From: Bacteroidota bacterium
GTDB taxonomy: Bacteria; Bacteroidota; Bacteroidia; Bacteroidales; Lentimicrobiaceae
Length of the DNA: 64,000 nt
NCBI GenBank assembly: GCA_023434665.1
Contig: JAEYSM010000010.1
Span: 1 to 64,000 of the forward strand
Direction: 5' to 3'
This document shows, piece after piece, positions 55,106-63,026 of the stretch. The translations under genes and the position numbers were made by a program. Position 1 is the first letter of the stretch. Each line of letters starts with the position of its first letter. The notes under the pieces were generated by a model, which saw only the letters and a list, made by a program, of their open reading frames with translations, made no database searches and had not been told where the DNA came from.

Positions 55106-55423
55106 CTAGTATTTCATTTGATTAACCTGATCGACTTCAATCGACTTGAAGTTTCGATATATATTGATTATAATAGCGATAGCAACAGCAGCTTCAGCAG
55201 CAGCAACTGCTATAATGATCAGTGTGAAGAAATGACCCTGAAGGTTGTCGGGGTACAGGTAACGGTTGAAAGCTACAAAGTTTATGTTTACCGAATTGAG
55301 GATCAACTCAATTGACATCAGCATGGTGATCAGGTTACGCCGTGTCAGGAATCCAAAGATTCCTATGAAAAACATAAGAGTGCTTAATATCAGGAATGAT
55401 TCTAAGGGGATGTTTCCGGTCAT
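55106..55423 (-). CDS. nuoK: NADH-quinone oxidoreductase subunit K
   Basis: A 105-residue three-helix membrane subunit. The conserved Glu residues are in MSIELILNSVNINFVAF and AVAAAEAAVAIAIIINIYR, which form part of the proton path next to NuoJ. It is between nuoJ and nuoL. Confidence 0.96.
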   Translation of the reverse strand: MTGNIPLESFLILSTLMFFIGIFGFLTRRNLITMLMSIELILNSVNINFVAFNRYLYPDNLQGHFFTLIIIAVAAAEAAVAIAIIINIYRNFKSIEVDQVNQMKY

Positions 55424-55435
55424 AATTTTTATATT

Positions 55436-55975
55436 TTACTCCTGAGTAGGGTCAGATTTCTTTACAATATCAAGTCTTTCCTTTCGTGCGGCAATTATGG
55501 AGCCTACCATTGCTGCGAGCAATAGTACAGAGACCAATTCAAATGGAAGGGCGTATCCGTTTTCACCATACGACACAAGTTGGCGACCAACATTCTGTAC
55601 ATCTGAAGAGATGGCAGGATTAGATGTTGGTGTGAATTCGTGGGTTACGATAAGGATAATAGTCAGTGCAGCACCTGCAATTACCGAAAGTGCTGGCAGG
55701 ATACCCTGATTAAATGTTACCATCCGGGCCTTTTCACTTATATGGCTTGTAAGGAGAATGGAAAAGATCATAAGCACTATGATACCTCCTGCATAAACAG
55801 TAAGCTGCACTGCAGCAAGGAAATTATAGTTCAGCATGAAATAAAGACCTGCAGTGCTTACAAGGACAAAAAGCAGGTAAACTGCGGCCCGTAATATCCG
55901 TCGGGTGGTTACTGTTAGGATTGAGAATCCTAGTATGGCTCCGGCAAACAAGAAAAACAATATGTTACTATCCAT
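55436..55975 (-). CDS. nuoJ: NADH-quinone oxidoreductase subunit J
   Basis: A 179-residue five-helix membrane subunit. TVYAGGIIVLMIFSILL carries the conserved YAGGI motif of the pi-bulge helix. It lies 12 bases before nuoK and 26 bases after nuoI. Confidence 0.95.
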   Translation of the reverse strand: MDSNILFFLFAGAILGFSILTVTTRRILRAAVYLLFVLVSTAGLYFMLNYNFLAAVQLTVYAGGIIVLMIFSILLTSHISEKARMVTFNQGILPALSVIAGAALTIILIVTHEFTPTSNPAISSDVQNVGRQLVSYGENGYALPFELVSVLLLAAMVGSIIAARKERLDIVKKSDPTQE

Positions 55976-56001
55976 TTATTATTTGATCTGATGGTTGCTA
56001 A

Positions 56002-56484
56002 TTATTCTTTTACGCCTTCCATTAATTTTGAACCCGGCTTGTTTAATACCTTGGTAAGCTGAGAGCGGTCCCAAACAGTATGTTCAAAATCCTGGCTCAT
56101 TATAATTGCTCCGGTAGGGCAGGCCCTTATGCATAAATTGCAGAATGTGCACATTCCCAGATGATATATATGCTTATCAATAGCTTTTTTCTTTTTGCCG
56201 TCCTCACCAACCACTGTTTTTGAGATAATTTCTATGGTGCCATTAGGGCAAGATAATTCGCATAATCCACAGCCGGTGCACTTATGCTCATTGTTTTCGT
56301 AATGTGGCATTACAACTTCTCCACGAAACCTTTCGGCTATTTTTAAAGTATCACGGTTTTCGGGATATTGTTGTGTTACGTTTTTCCATGGGGTGAAAAA
56401 GTACCGGCCTGTAATCATCATTCCTTTTACAAGTGTGATGAATCCGCCAAAGATTTCACCGAAATATTTTATAATAGACTTCAT
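56002..56484 (-). CDS. nuoI: NADH-quinone oxidoreductase subunit I
   Basis: A 160-residue ferredoxin-like subunit carrying clusters N6a and N6b. The cysteines are Cys69-72-75-79 (CTGCGLCELSCP) and Cys112-115-118-122 (CTFCNLCIRACP). It passes electrons from the peripheral arm to NuoB. Since no nuoEFG is present, it may be close to where the external electron donor docks; that is inference. Confidence 0.96.
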   Translation of the reverse strand: MKSIIKYFGEIFGGFITLVKGMMITGRYFFTPWKNVTQQYPENRDTLKIAERFRGEVVMPHYENNEHKCTGCGLCELSCPNGTIEIISKTVVGEDGKKKKAIDKHIYHLGMCTFCNLCIRACPTGAIIMSQDFEHTVWDRSQLTKVLNKPGSKLMEGVKE

Positions 56485-56496
56485 ATTGTGTCCAGT

Positions 56497-57585
56497 TTAG
56501 AAATGAAGACCCAGTAATACCACGGCTGTCATCAGTATGATATTAATTAGATTAATTGGTAACAGATATTTCCACTCGAGATTGAGGATCTGGTCAACCC
56601 TGAGGCGCGGGAAGGTCCATTTGAACCACATCATCAGGAAGATTACGGCAAATACCTTCAGGAAGAACCATACAAGCCCGGGTATGAAGTCCATAACCGC
56701 ATTAAATGCTTCAAAGTCGCCAAAATGCAATGGCATCCAGCCTCCAAGAAATACAGTGGTAGCCATTGCTGCCACAATAAACAGGTTGATATATTCAGCG
56801 AGGAAGAAGAAGGCAAATTTAATACCTGAGTATTCTGTATGGAATCCGGCTGTAAGTTCAGATTCAGCTTCTGCGAGATCAAAAGGTCCACGGTTTGTTT
56901 CTGCAGTTCCCGCAATAACAAATACGAGGAATGCTATCACTGCAGGAATATGTCCCTGGAAGATAAACCACAGGTCGCGCTGTCCTTCAACAATTCCTGA
57001 AATTTGCATGGTGCCTGCAAAGATGATCATTGTGATTAATGATAGGCCCACCGAAAGTTCATAGCTCACTATCTGGGCTCCTGAACGCATTGCCCCTATA
57101 AGTGAATATTTATTGTTTGAGCTCCATCCTGCTAGCAATACACCAATGACACCGACTGATGAAACAGCAGTTACAAAGAATACACCTATATCAAAGTCGA
57201 ATGTGGCCAATCCCGGAGCAAAAGGGATCACCGATATGGCCATAAATGTTACTATGATTACAATAAAAGGTGCCAGGTTGTATAAAAACTTGTCAGCCCT
57301 CTTTGGTGTAATAAGCTCTTTCATGAGCAGCTTGATAAAGTCGGCTATAGTCTGCATCAATCCCCAGGGACCAACCCGCATTGGGCCCAGACGTTGCTGG
57401 AATGCTGCACAAACCTTACGTTCGGCATATACCAGGAAAAGCCCGAATACAGCAACGAATAAAAGATATGCAACACCCACGATAGTCCATTCAATAGCCA
57501 AAGTGGCTGTGGAACTAAGGTTAGTAGACAGTGATTCATGAATCGACTTGGTCAATGGTGCGAAATCGTAAATATTAAAGGCCAT
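56497..57585 (-). CDS. nuoH: NADH-quinone oxidoreductase subunit H
   Basis: A 362-residue eight-helix membrane subunit at the junction of the two arms, forming part of the quinone chamber. Visible are YAERKVCAAFQQRLGPMRVG, the PFDLAEAESELTAGFHTEYS acidic loop and FKWTFPRLRVDQILNLEWKY. It starts 35 bases after nuoD. Confidence 0.97.
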   Translation of the reverse strand: MAFNIYDFAPLTKSIHESLSTNLSSTATLAIEWTIVGVAYLLFVAVFGLFLVYAERKVCAAFQQRLGPMRVGPWGLMQTIADFIKLLMKELITPKRADKFLYNLAPFIVIIVTFMAISVIPFAPGLATFDFDIGVFFVTAVSSVGVIGVLLAGWSSNNKYSLIGAMRSGAQIVSYELSVGLSLITMIIFAGTMQISGIVEGQRDLWFIFQGHIPAVIAFLVFVIAGTAETNRGPFDLAEAESELTAGFHTEYSGIKFAFFFLAEYINLFIVAAMATTVFLGGWMPLHFGDFEAFNAVMDFIPGLVWFFLKVFAVIFLMMWFKWTFPRLRVDQILNLEWKYLLPINLINIILMTAVVLLGLHF

Positions 57586-57620
57586 CGAATTATAGTTCAG
57601 TAGTTAGGTTCATAAACTCT

Positions 57621-58754
57621 TTATCTGTCAATATCAGGTATCACGAGGTCAAATGTCCCCATGATAGCTACAAGGTCGGCTATCTTCCATCCTTTTGCAA
57701 TTTTGTTGATAGCAAAGAGATTGGAAAAACCGGGTGAACGGAACTTCATACGGTAGGGGTTTTTCTTTCCATCAGAGATAATATATACTCCAAAGTCACC
57801 CCGAGCGGTCTCTACCCTTTGATAATATTCGCCTTCAGGCAGTTTGGTGACGCCCTTGAGCTTTACTGCATAGTCACCGGCAGGTATGTTGTCGATGAGT
57901 TGATCAATGATGTTCATTGATTCATACATTTCTTGTATGCGGAGGTGGTACCGTGTGAACGTATCACCATCAGTGCCCATTATTTCATTGAAATTTACAT
58001 ATTGATAGGCTCCATAGGGTTCTTTTTTGCGAACATCGCATGAGAAGCCACTTGCACGGCCTGAAGGACCGGTAACACCGAAAGCAATGGCATCTTCTTT
58101 TGAAAGAATACCCACACCTTTTGTTCTTTCTTTAAATATTACATTTCCTGTTAGCAATTGCTCATATTCAGGGAGTTTGGCCCTGAATTTCTTTATGAAT
58201 GCTTTTACATCTCTTTGAAAGTCAGGATGTATATCGAATTGCACGCCACCAGGTAAGCTGTAATTTAAGGTAAGTCGGGCTCCACACGTAGCTTCAAAGA
58301 TGTCGAGGATATCTTCCCGGTCTCGTAATCCGTAAAAGAAGGTGGTAAGTGCACCCATATCCATTCCAAAAGCACACCACCAAAGCTGATGAGAAGCAAT
58401 ACGTTGCAGCTCATTAAAGATGGTGCGTATATATTTCACTCTTTCAGGTATTTCTACCTGAAGTGCTTTCTCAACAGCCATACTTACAGCTTCATTGTTC
58501 ATATGAGCCGACAGGTAGTCCATGCGGTCTGTAAGATGCGGAATCTGATGGTAGCTGAGACTTTCAGTCATTTTTTCAATACCACTGTGTATATAGCCGA
58601 TGTGGGGTTGCACATTCAGCACAATCTCACCCTCAAGTTTTACCAGTAGTCTGAGAACTCCATGGGTGCTGGGATGCTGTGGACCCATATTGACGAGGTA
58701 ATCATCAGTTTTGATCTCGTCGCTCGATAAAATGATTTCTCTTATTTCTTCCAT
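57621..58754 (-). CDS. nuoD: NADH-quinone oxidoreductase subunit D
   Basis: A 377-residue subunit related to hydrogenase large subunits; with NuoB it forms the quinone-binding site. The start LVNMGPQHPSTHGVLRLLVK, the quinone-loop His in the HPSTHG motif, and GYIHSGIEKMTESLSYHQ are clear. It is separate from NuoC, not fused as in E. coli; three bases separate the genes. Confidence 0.97.
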   Translation of the reverse strand: MEEIREIILSSDEIKTDDYLVNMGPQHPSTHGVLRLLVKLEGEIVLNVQPHIGYIHSGIEKMTESLSYHQIPHLTDRMDYLSAHMNNEAVSMAVEKALQVEIPERVKYIRTIFNELQRIASHQLWWCAFGMDMGALTTFFYGLRDREDILDIFEATCGARLTLNYSLPGGVQFDIHPDFQRDVKAFIKKFRAKLPEYEQLLTGNVIFKERTKGVGILSKEDAIAFGVTGPSGRASGFSCDVRKKEPYGAYQYVNFNEIMGTDGDTFTRYHLRIQEMYESMNIIDQLIDNIPAGDYAVKLKGVTKLPEGEYYQRVETARGDFGVYIISDGKKNPYRMKFRSPGFSNLFAINKIAKGWKIADLVAIMGTFDLVIPDIDR

Positions 58755-58757
58755 GGG

Positions 58758-59213
58758 TTATCGCGATACAATATGAGTTTCGTCCTGATAATCTTTTCGC
58801 AAAGGGAATCCCCAATTGTCATCAAGGAATAGTCGGCGTGGTTCAGGATGGTTGTTGAATTTTATTCCCAGAAGGTCGAAAGCTTCATTTTCATGAGGAT
58901 CGGCAGTTGGCCATATGTCTGCCACCGATTCAACCACAGGATTTTCCCTGCCAGATGTGTTCACCTTGGCTACTAAGATGTGATTATAGGTCGTTGATTC
59001 AAGATGGTAAATTACCGTTAGGTGGTCGGCAAAATCAGCGCCGGAGAGGCAGAATAAATAATCAAAAGCCAGCTCAGGAGTATTTTTAAGCTTGAGCATG
59101 AATTCATGGTGATTTTCAAGCGGCATAACCACTTCCACGAATTGAGTGCCCATCCTGACTTGTGCACCAGGTAAAAGGATGCTGAGGGTTTGAATAAGCG
59201 AATCGTTGGTCAT
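58758..59213 (-). CDS. nuoC: NADH-quinone oxidoreductase subunit C
   Basis: A 151-residue peripheral-arm subunit. The family core is STTYNHILVAKVNTS, ESVADIWPTADPHENEAFDL, LLGIKF and HPEPRRLFLDDNWGFPLRKD. It supports the NuoD/NuoI interface and binds no cofactor. It lies between nuoB and nuoD. Confidence 0.95.
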   Translation of the reverse strand: MTNDSLIQTLSILLPGAQVRMGTQFVEVVMPLENHHEFMLKLKNTPELAFDYLFCLSGADFADHLTVIYHLESTTYNHILVAKVNTSGRENPVVESVADIWPTADPHENEAFDLLGIKFNNHPEPRRLFLDDNWGFPLRKDYQDETHIVSR

Positions 59214-59238
59214 AGGGTTGCTGTTTTGGCTTATCCGG

Positions 59239-59763
59239 TTACTTTGTTACTTTTTTCTTTGAGTAATTACGTTCAGTTCGGATCTTCTTCTGAAGTTGCA
59301 TTAATCCGTAAAGGAAGGCTTCGGGTCGTGGAGGACATCCCGGGATGTACACATCAACAGGTATCACATGGTCGGCACCTTTAACGATAGAGTAACTATT
59401 GTAGAAGAATGGTCCGCCTGAAATTGCGCAGGCCCCCATTGCCATGACATATTTGGGATCAGCCATCTGGTCATATAGACGTTTCAGTACCGGCGCCATT
59501 TTATAATTAATTGATCCGCTAATTACTATCATGTCGGCCTGACGTGGAGTTGCGCGTGCTACTTCCATACCAAAGCGGGAGAAGTCGTGGCGAGATGCGC
59601 CTACAGCCATAAATTCCATCGCACAACATCGTGTACCAAAAGTGAGTGGCCATAATGAATTTGAACGGGCCCAATTGATGAGGTCATCTAATTTAGTGAG
59701 AAGGATACTGCCTCCTTCGTGTGATTCTATTATTGGGTAATCTGGTCCTATTTTCTCTTTCAT
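59239..59763 (-). CDS. nuoB: NADH-quinone oxidoreductase subunit B
   Basis: A 174-residue subunit holding cluster N2, the last iron-sulfur centre before quinone. Ligands are the tandem Cys46-Cys47 (FGTRCCAMEFM), Cys112 (MGACAISGG) and Cys143 (PGCPPRPE). It begins 59 bases after nuoA. Confidence 0.97.
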   Translation of the reverse strand: MKEKIGPDYPIIESHEGGSILLTKLDDLINWARSNSLWPLTFGTRCCAMEFMAVGASRHDFSRFGMEVARATPRQADMIVISGSINYKMAPVLKRLYDQMADPKYVMAMGACAISGGPFFYNSYSIVKGADHVIPVDVYIPGCPPRPEAFLYGLMQLQKKIRTERNYSKKKVTK

Positions 59764-59822
59764 GAGTATTTGTTCCGGAATTATCGAATTTTAATGAATA
59801 TAGAAATATGCAGGATGAATTA

Positions 59823-60173
59823 TTATTCCCATTTAAGAGCATGTTTCTTCCAGCCATAGAGCAGCCCGAGACCAAGCACGGCAAAAAAGATCAGGATTTC
59901 AATGAAAGCAGTTATTCCAACTTCCCTGACAACGGTTGCCCATGGAAAAATAAATACTGTTTCAACATCGAAAATGAGGAATATAATTGCAAACAGGTAG
60001 TATCCAACGGTATATTGCAGCCAGGAGCCTCCGATGGTTTCGATGCCGCATTCGTAAGGCTCAAATTTTAGTGGGTTGTATGATTTGGGTGGTACGATGC
60101 TTGAAAACAAGATAGCACCACCAACGAGTATCACTCCAAGTATGAAGAACAAGACAAGTGACTGACTTTCCAT
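59823..60173 (-). CDS. nuoA: NADH-quinone oxidoreductase subunit A
   Basis: A 116-residue three-helix membrane subunit and the first gene of the operon. YNPLKFEPYECGIETIGGSW is the conserved loop, and IFLIFDVETVFIFPWA is the second helix with its acidic residues. A consensus -7 box lies 32 bases upstream. Confidence 0.95.
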   Translation of the reverse strand: MESQSLVLFFILGVILVGGAILFSSIVPPKSYNPLKFEPYECGIETIGGSWLQYTVGYYLFAIIFLIFDVETVFIFPWATVVREVGITAFIEILIFFAVLGLGLLYGWKKHALKWE

Positions 60174-60205
60174 ATATATAAGTATCTAGTTTTAACAATT
60201 TGGTG

Positions 60206-60213
60206 CAAAAGTA
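60206..60213 (-). promoter_or_regulatory. -7 box for the nuo operon
   Basis: On the minus strand TACTTTTG followed by CACC matches TAnnTTTG and ends 32 bases before nuoA. A TTTGG lies about 15 bases further upstream and could serve as the -33 element. Confidence 0.55.
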
Positions 60214-60310
60214 GGAAAATGTAAATACCAAATTAAAAAAAACAGAATGAATTCATGAAGAAGTGCTAAAATACATCAAATGAGAGAGTTACGACAAAAT
60301 ATATGCTTGA

Positions 60311-62887
60311 CTATTGAAGTCCCAAAACCACTGCCCCTTTATGTGAATATACACTTCCATTTGTATTCAGAATCTCAGTAAGAATGACATAAATGCCTGA
60401 TTTTGCCAGCTCTTTTGATTCTGTTATCCCATCCCATACAAATTGATTGACATTACCTGCAAGATGATTAGCTGCCAGAGTGCGAACCATACTGCCATAA
60501 GCGTCGAAAATTCTTATTGTAATCAGATTACCTGGTTCATCGAGGGTGCAGGATATTATGAGATTATCATCTTTACCGTCGTTGTTAGGAGTGAAAGTTG
60601 ATGGCTCAATTTCAATTTTGTTGTCAGGCTTTTTCGAAATCATAAACTGGGAGTTCTGATATCCCGGTGATGCGAAACCGACGCTATGAGAAGCCGAATG
60701 CCAGTTTGAGATTTGAATAGATGGCTTCATTGGGTCTATTTTTTCCAGGGACACACCTTTTGTCGAGGTCAATAATGGAAAGTGCATTTCGGAATCGTAA
60801 TAAACTATATCCAGTATTTCATCATCATTGTTTATCAGGCAAAGTGTGGATCCGGAATTTGGGAGTGCCGGGAAATTTTTGGTTTCTACAATTGAAGCCT
60901 GAGTCGGTACAAAGTAGTCAGCTTTTACTCCTTCAGGATTTGAGGTAAAAGCCGCGTATACATGTGGGAAAAGTGATCTTCGTTCATTGCTTAGTAAGTA
61001 ATCAGATTGTATCTGACCACTGATAGTATCCATAAAGGCAATCCTTATATTTGTAAGATCGATATTATAATCGGAAAGGTTATAAAGTTCAATAAAATCA
61101 GCACCATTAGTCAGTGGTTCAAAAAGGATTTCATTGAATAATAGATCACCTGCCTTTGGGGGATATGACCACCCAAATTCAGACATAGCTGTCTCTTCGA
61201 TTGAATTACCAGCGCAATCCTCAATAATATTATTTACAGATAAAATATATTTGAGTTTTTTATCGAATGATTGTGAAAAGTTTAAAACTGCTGACGTGTA
61301 TTCAGGGGCTATGAGTTTGACTCCAACCGGGAACCCTATTCCTCTGTCAACTTCATATGCATAAACATCTGAAAGTTTCAGACTATCAATCGATTCACTG
61401 AAGTGTACCTGTATTTCAGTTTGGGATGTTACCATTATATGATCTATATGGGGAGGCTGATCATCAGAGTTGATATTAAAGACTGAATTAATAGTCCCGG
61501 GAGTTCCACCGCCTATATTCTCGGATGCAGTCCAATTATTAAGTCCACCGCAGGGATTCATTGGATCAATGAGTTCAATCGACCAACCTCCTGCACTTTT
61601 ACGGCTATCATGGTACCATTCTTCATTGTACGATATAGCGTGGATTAAACAGTCGTTGCGATTTTTGAGAATAACCGGACAACCTGTATTATTTAGAGAA
61701 AAACCGGAAACTGCAGAAACCTGACCATAATTCTGCATTAAAGTATCATTACCAGCGCTTGTTATTATATGGTATCCTTTTGAAGGAATAGTGATTTCAG
61801 GAAGTTTTTTCTTTGATGACCCGACACACAAATAGTAATCATTAAGTCGGACAGAATGATTAGCACGGTTATATAACTCAAGGTATTCACAAATAAACTC
61901 CTTTGATGGATCAGGATCGGCCATTATTTCATTAATAAGTATATCAAACTCCTTGATAGGCGAATACTGGAAATTGGTCATAACCGGATTCATAATATTC
62001 CCGGTTATATCGGTTAAATTTTCTACTGTTAGCGAGTATAAAGTATCTTCCTGGAAATCACTATCAAAGAGAACCTGCACTATTGACGGATCATCTTGAA
62101 GAGTACCTGCTGCAATTGGGTTTATGGAATGAGAATTTAACTTATAATTATTTGGATTCCCGGCAGAGATGTTGCTGATTGTTTCATTGAATTTAAGCTC
62201 TATTTTATTTATATCAGAAGCATCGACGGATAAAAATTGTGGTGGTGTAGCATCAAAAATTAAAGGTCCGGCATACAAATCGTCGAAATAGAACTTAGTG
62301 GCATTACTCGAAGTATGCCTGCATTCTATCCCAAAGAAATGGTAGTCCTCCCAGACTTCATCAGTTCCGGTTGCTTGAAATTCATACGCTGTATTTCCGG
62401 TCGAATCTGCCCATATTTCCCATTGTCCATCATCTCTGACAATCTTGATTCTTACAGAGAAAGCCTTTGCCAGAAATCCATCCTTTCCGCGTGCTACAAG
62501 AATATGAGATTCACCATCCTGTCTATAAAGTTCTATTGCATCAGTAGTTCCTGTTTCGCCAAGTTTCAGGTAATATCCATTTAGTGAGGAAGAAAAATCT
62601 TGTTTGTCGGTGACTAGAAAAATTCTTGAATTATTGTTATCAGAGGGACTAAACGACATCTTTACCCAAAAACTCCATTCCTGAGGTTGATCGAAAAGAG
62701 GGGTGAATATAGAATTTACACCCTCACCTGATGAGGCCAGTTGTAATTGAAAATTACTATTTACTTTATAATTTGAAGTGTCACCTGACCAAATAACTCC
62801 GGTACTCAGAGAACCGTCAGAAAAGTTTTCGTTTAATTGTCCGAAAGCAAGGCAGGGCAATAGTAAAATTAGTAGAACCAGCTTCAT
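60311..62887 (-). CDS. Secreted surface protein with lamin-tail domains and FlgD-like C-terminus
   Basis: An 858-residue secreted protein with a signal peptide (MKLVLLILLLPCLAFG). After a lectin/LamG-like N-terminal region (WSFWVKMSFSPSDNNNSRIF) there are Big_5/SbsA-type Ig domains beginning DATPPQFLSVDASDINKIEL and DDQPPHIDHIMVTSQTEIQV. Two lamin-tail domains are marked by DILINEIMADPDPSKEF and DLLFNEILFEPLTNGADFIE. The C-terminus (TFTPNNDGKDDNLIISC and IRIFDAYGSMVRTLAA) is a FlgD/gliding-type Ig domain. Such proteins sit on the Bacteroidota surface, probably secreted by T9SS; the role may be adhesion or nucleic-acid contact, which is unproven. It is a stand-alone gene. Confidence 0.87.
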   Translation of the reverse strand: MKLVLLILLLPCLAFGQLNENFSDGSLSTGVIWSGDTSNYKVNSNFQLQLASSGEGVNSIFTPLFDQPQEWSFWVKMSFSPSDNNNSRIFLVTDKQDFSSSLNGYYLKLGETGTTDAIELYRQDGESHILVARGKDGFLAKAFSVRIKIVRDDGQWEIWADSTGNTAYEFQATGTDEVWEDYHFFGIECRHTSSNATKFYFDDLYAGPLIFDATPPQFLSVDASDINKIELKFNETISNISAGNPNNYKLNSHSINPIAAGTLQDDPSIVQVLFDSDFQEDTLYSLTVENLTDITGNIMNPVMTNFQYSPIKEFDILINEIMADPDPSKEFICEYLELYNRANHSVRLNDYYLCVGSSKKKLPEITIPSKGYHIITSAGNDTLMQNYGQVSAVSGFSLNNTGCPVILKNRNDCLIHAISYNEEWYHDSRKSAGGWSIELIDPMNPCGGLNNWTASENIGGGTPGTINSVFNINSDDQPPHIDHIMVTSQTEIQVHFSESIDSLKLSDVYAYEVDRGIGFPVGVKLIAPEYTSAVLNFSQSFDKKLKYILSVNNIIEDCAGNSIEETAMSEFGWSYPPKAGDLLFNEILFEPLTNGADFIELYNLSDYNIDLTNIRIAFMDTISGQIQSDYLLSNERRSLFPHVYAAFTSNPEGVKADYFVPTQASIVETKNFPALPNSGSTLCLINNDDEILDIVYYDSEMHFPLLTSTKGVSLEKIDPMKPSIQISNWHSASHSVGFASPGYQNSQFMISKKPDNKIEIEPSTFTPNNDGKDDNLIISCTLDEPGNLITIRIFDAYGSMVRTLAANHLAGNVNQFVWDGITESKELAKSGIYVILTEILNTNGSVYSHKGAVVLGLQ

Positions 62888-62992
62888 TATGGCAAGAATT
62901 TAGGGCTATTACAAACGGCAATAAAAGTACGGATATATTTAAATAACATCAATTCTTTCTCCTTTTTTTCTCGACACAATAATGATTATATG

Positions 62993-63000
62993 TACTTTTG
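62993..63000 (+). promoter_or_regulatory. -7 box for asd
   Basis: TACTTTTG followed by C matches TAnnTTTG and ends 26 bases before the asd start codon. Confidence 0.5.
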
Positions 63001-63026
63001 CGTTTCAATATTATCTGAAGCAGGGT

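Noticed and set aside
56537..57541. Two long open frames antisense to nuoH (175 and 142 codons)
   Set aside because: They lie fully opposite a strongly conserved complex I gene, have no start context or family features, and their composition is the shadow of hydrophobic codons.
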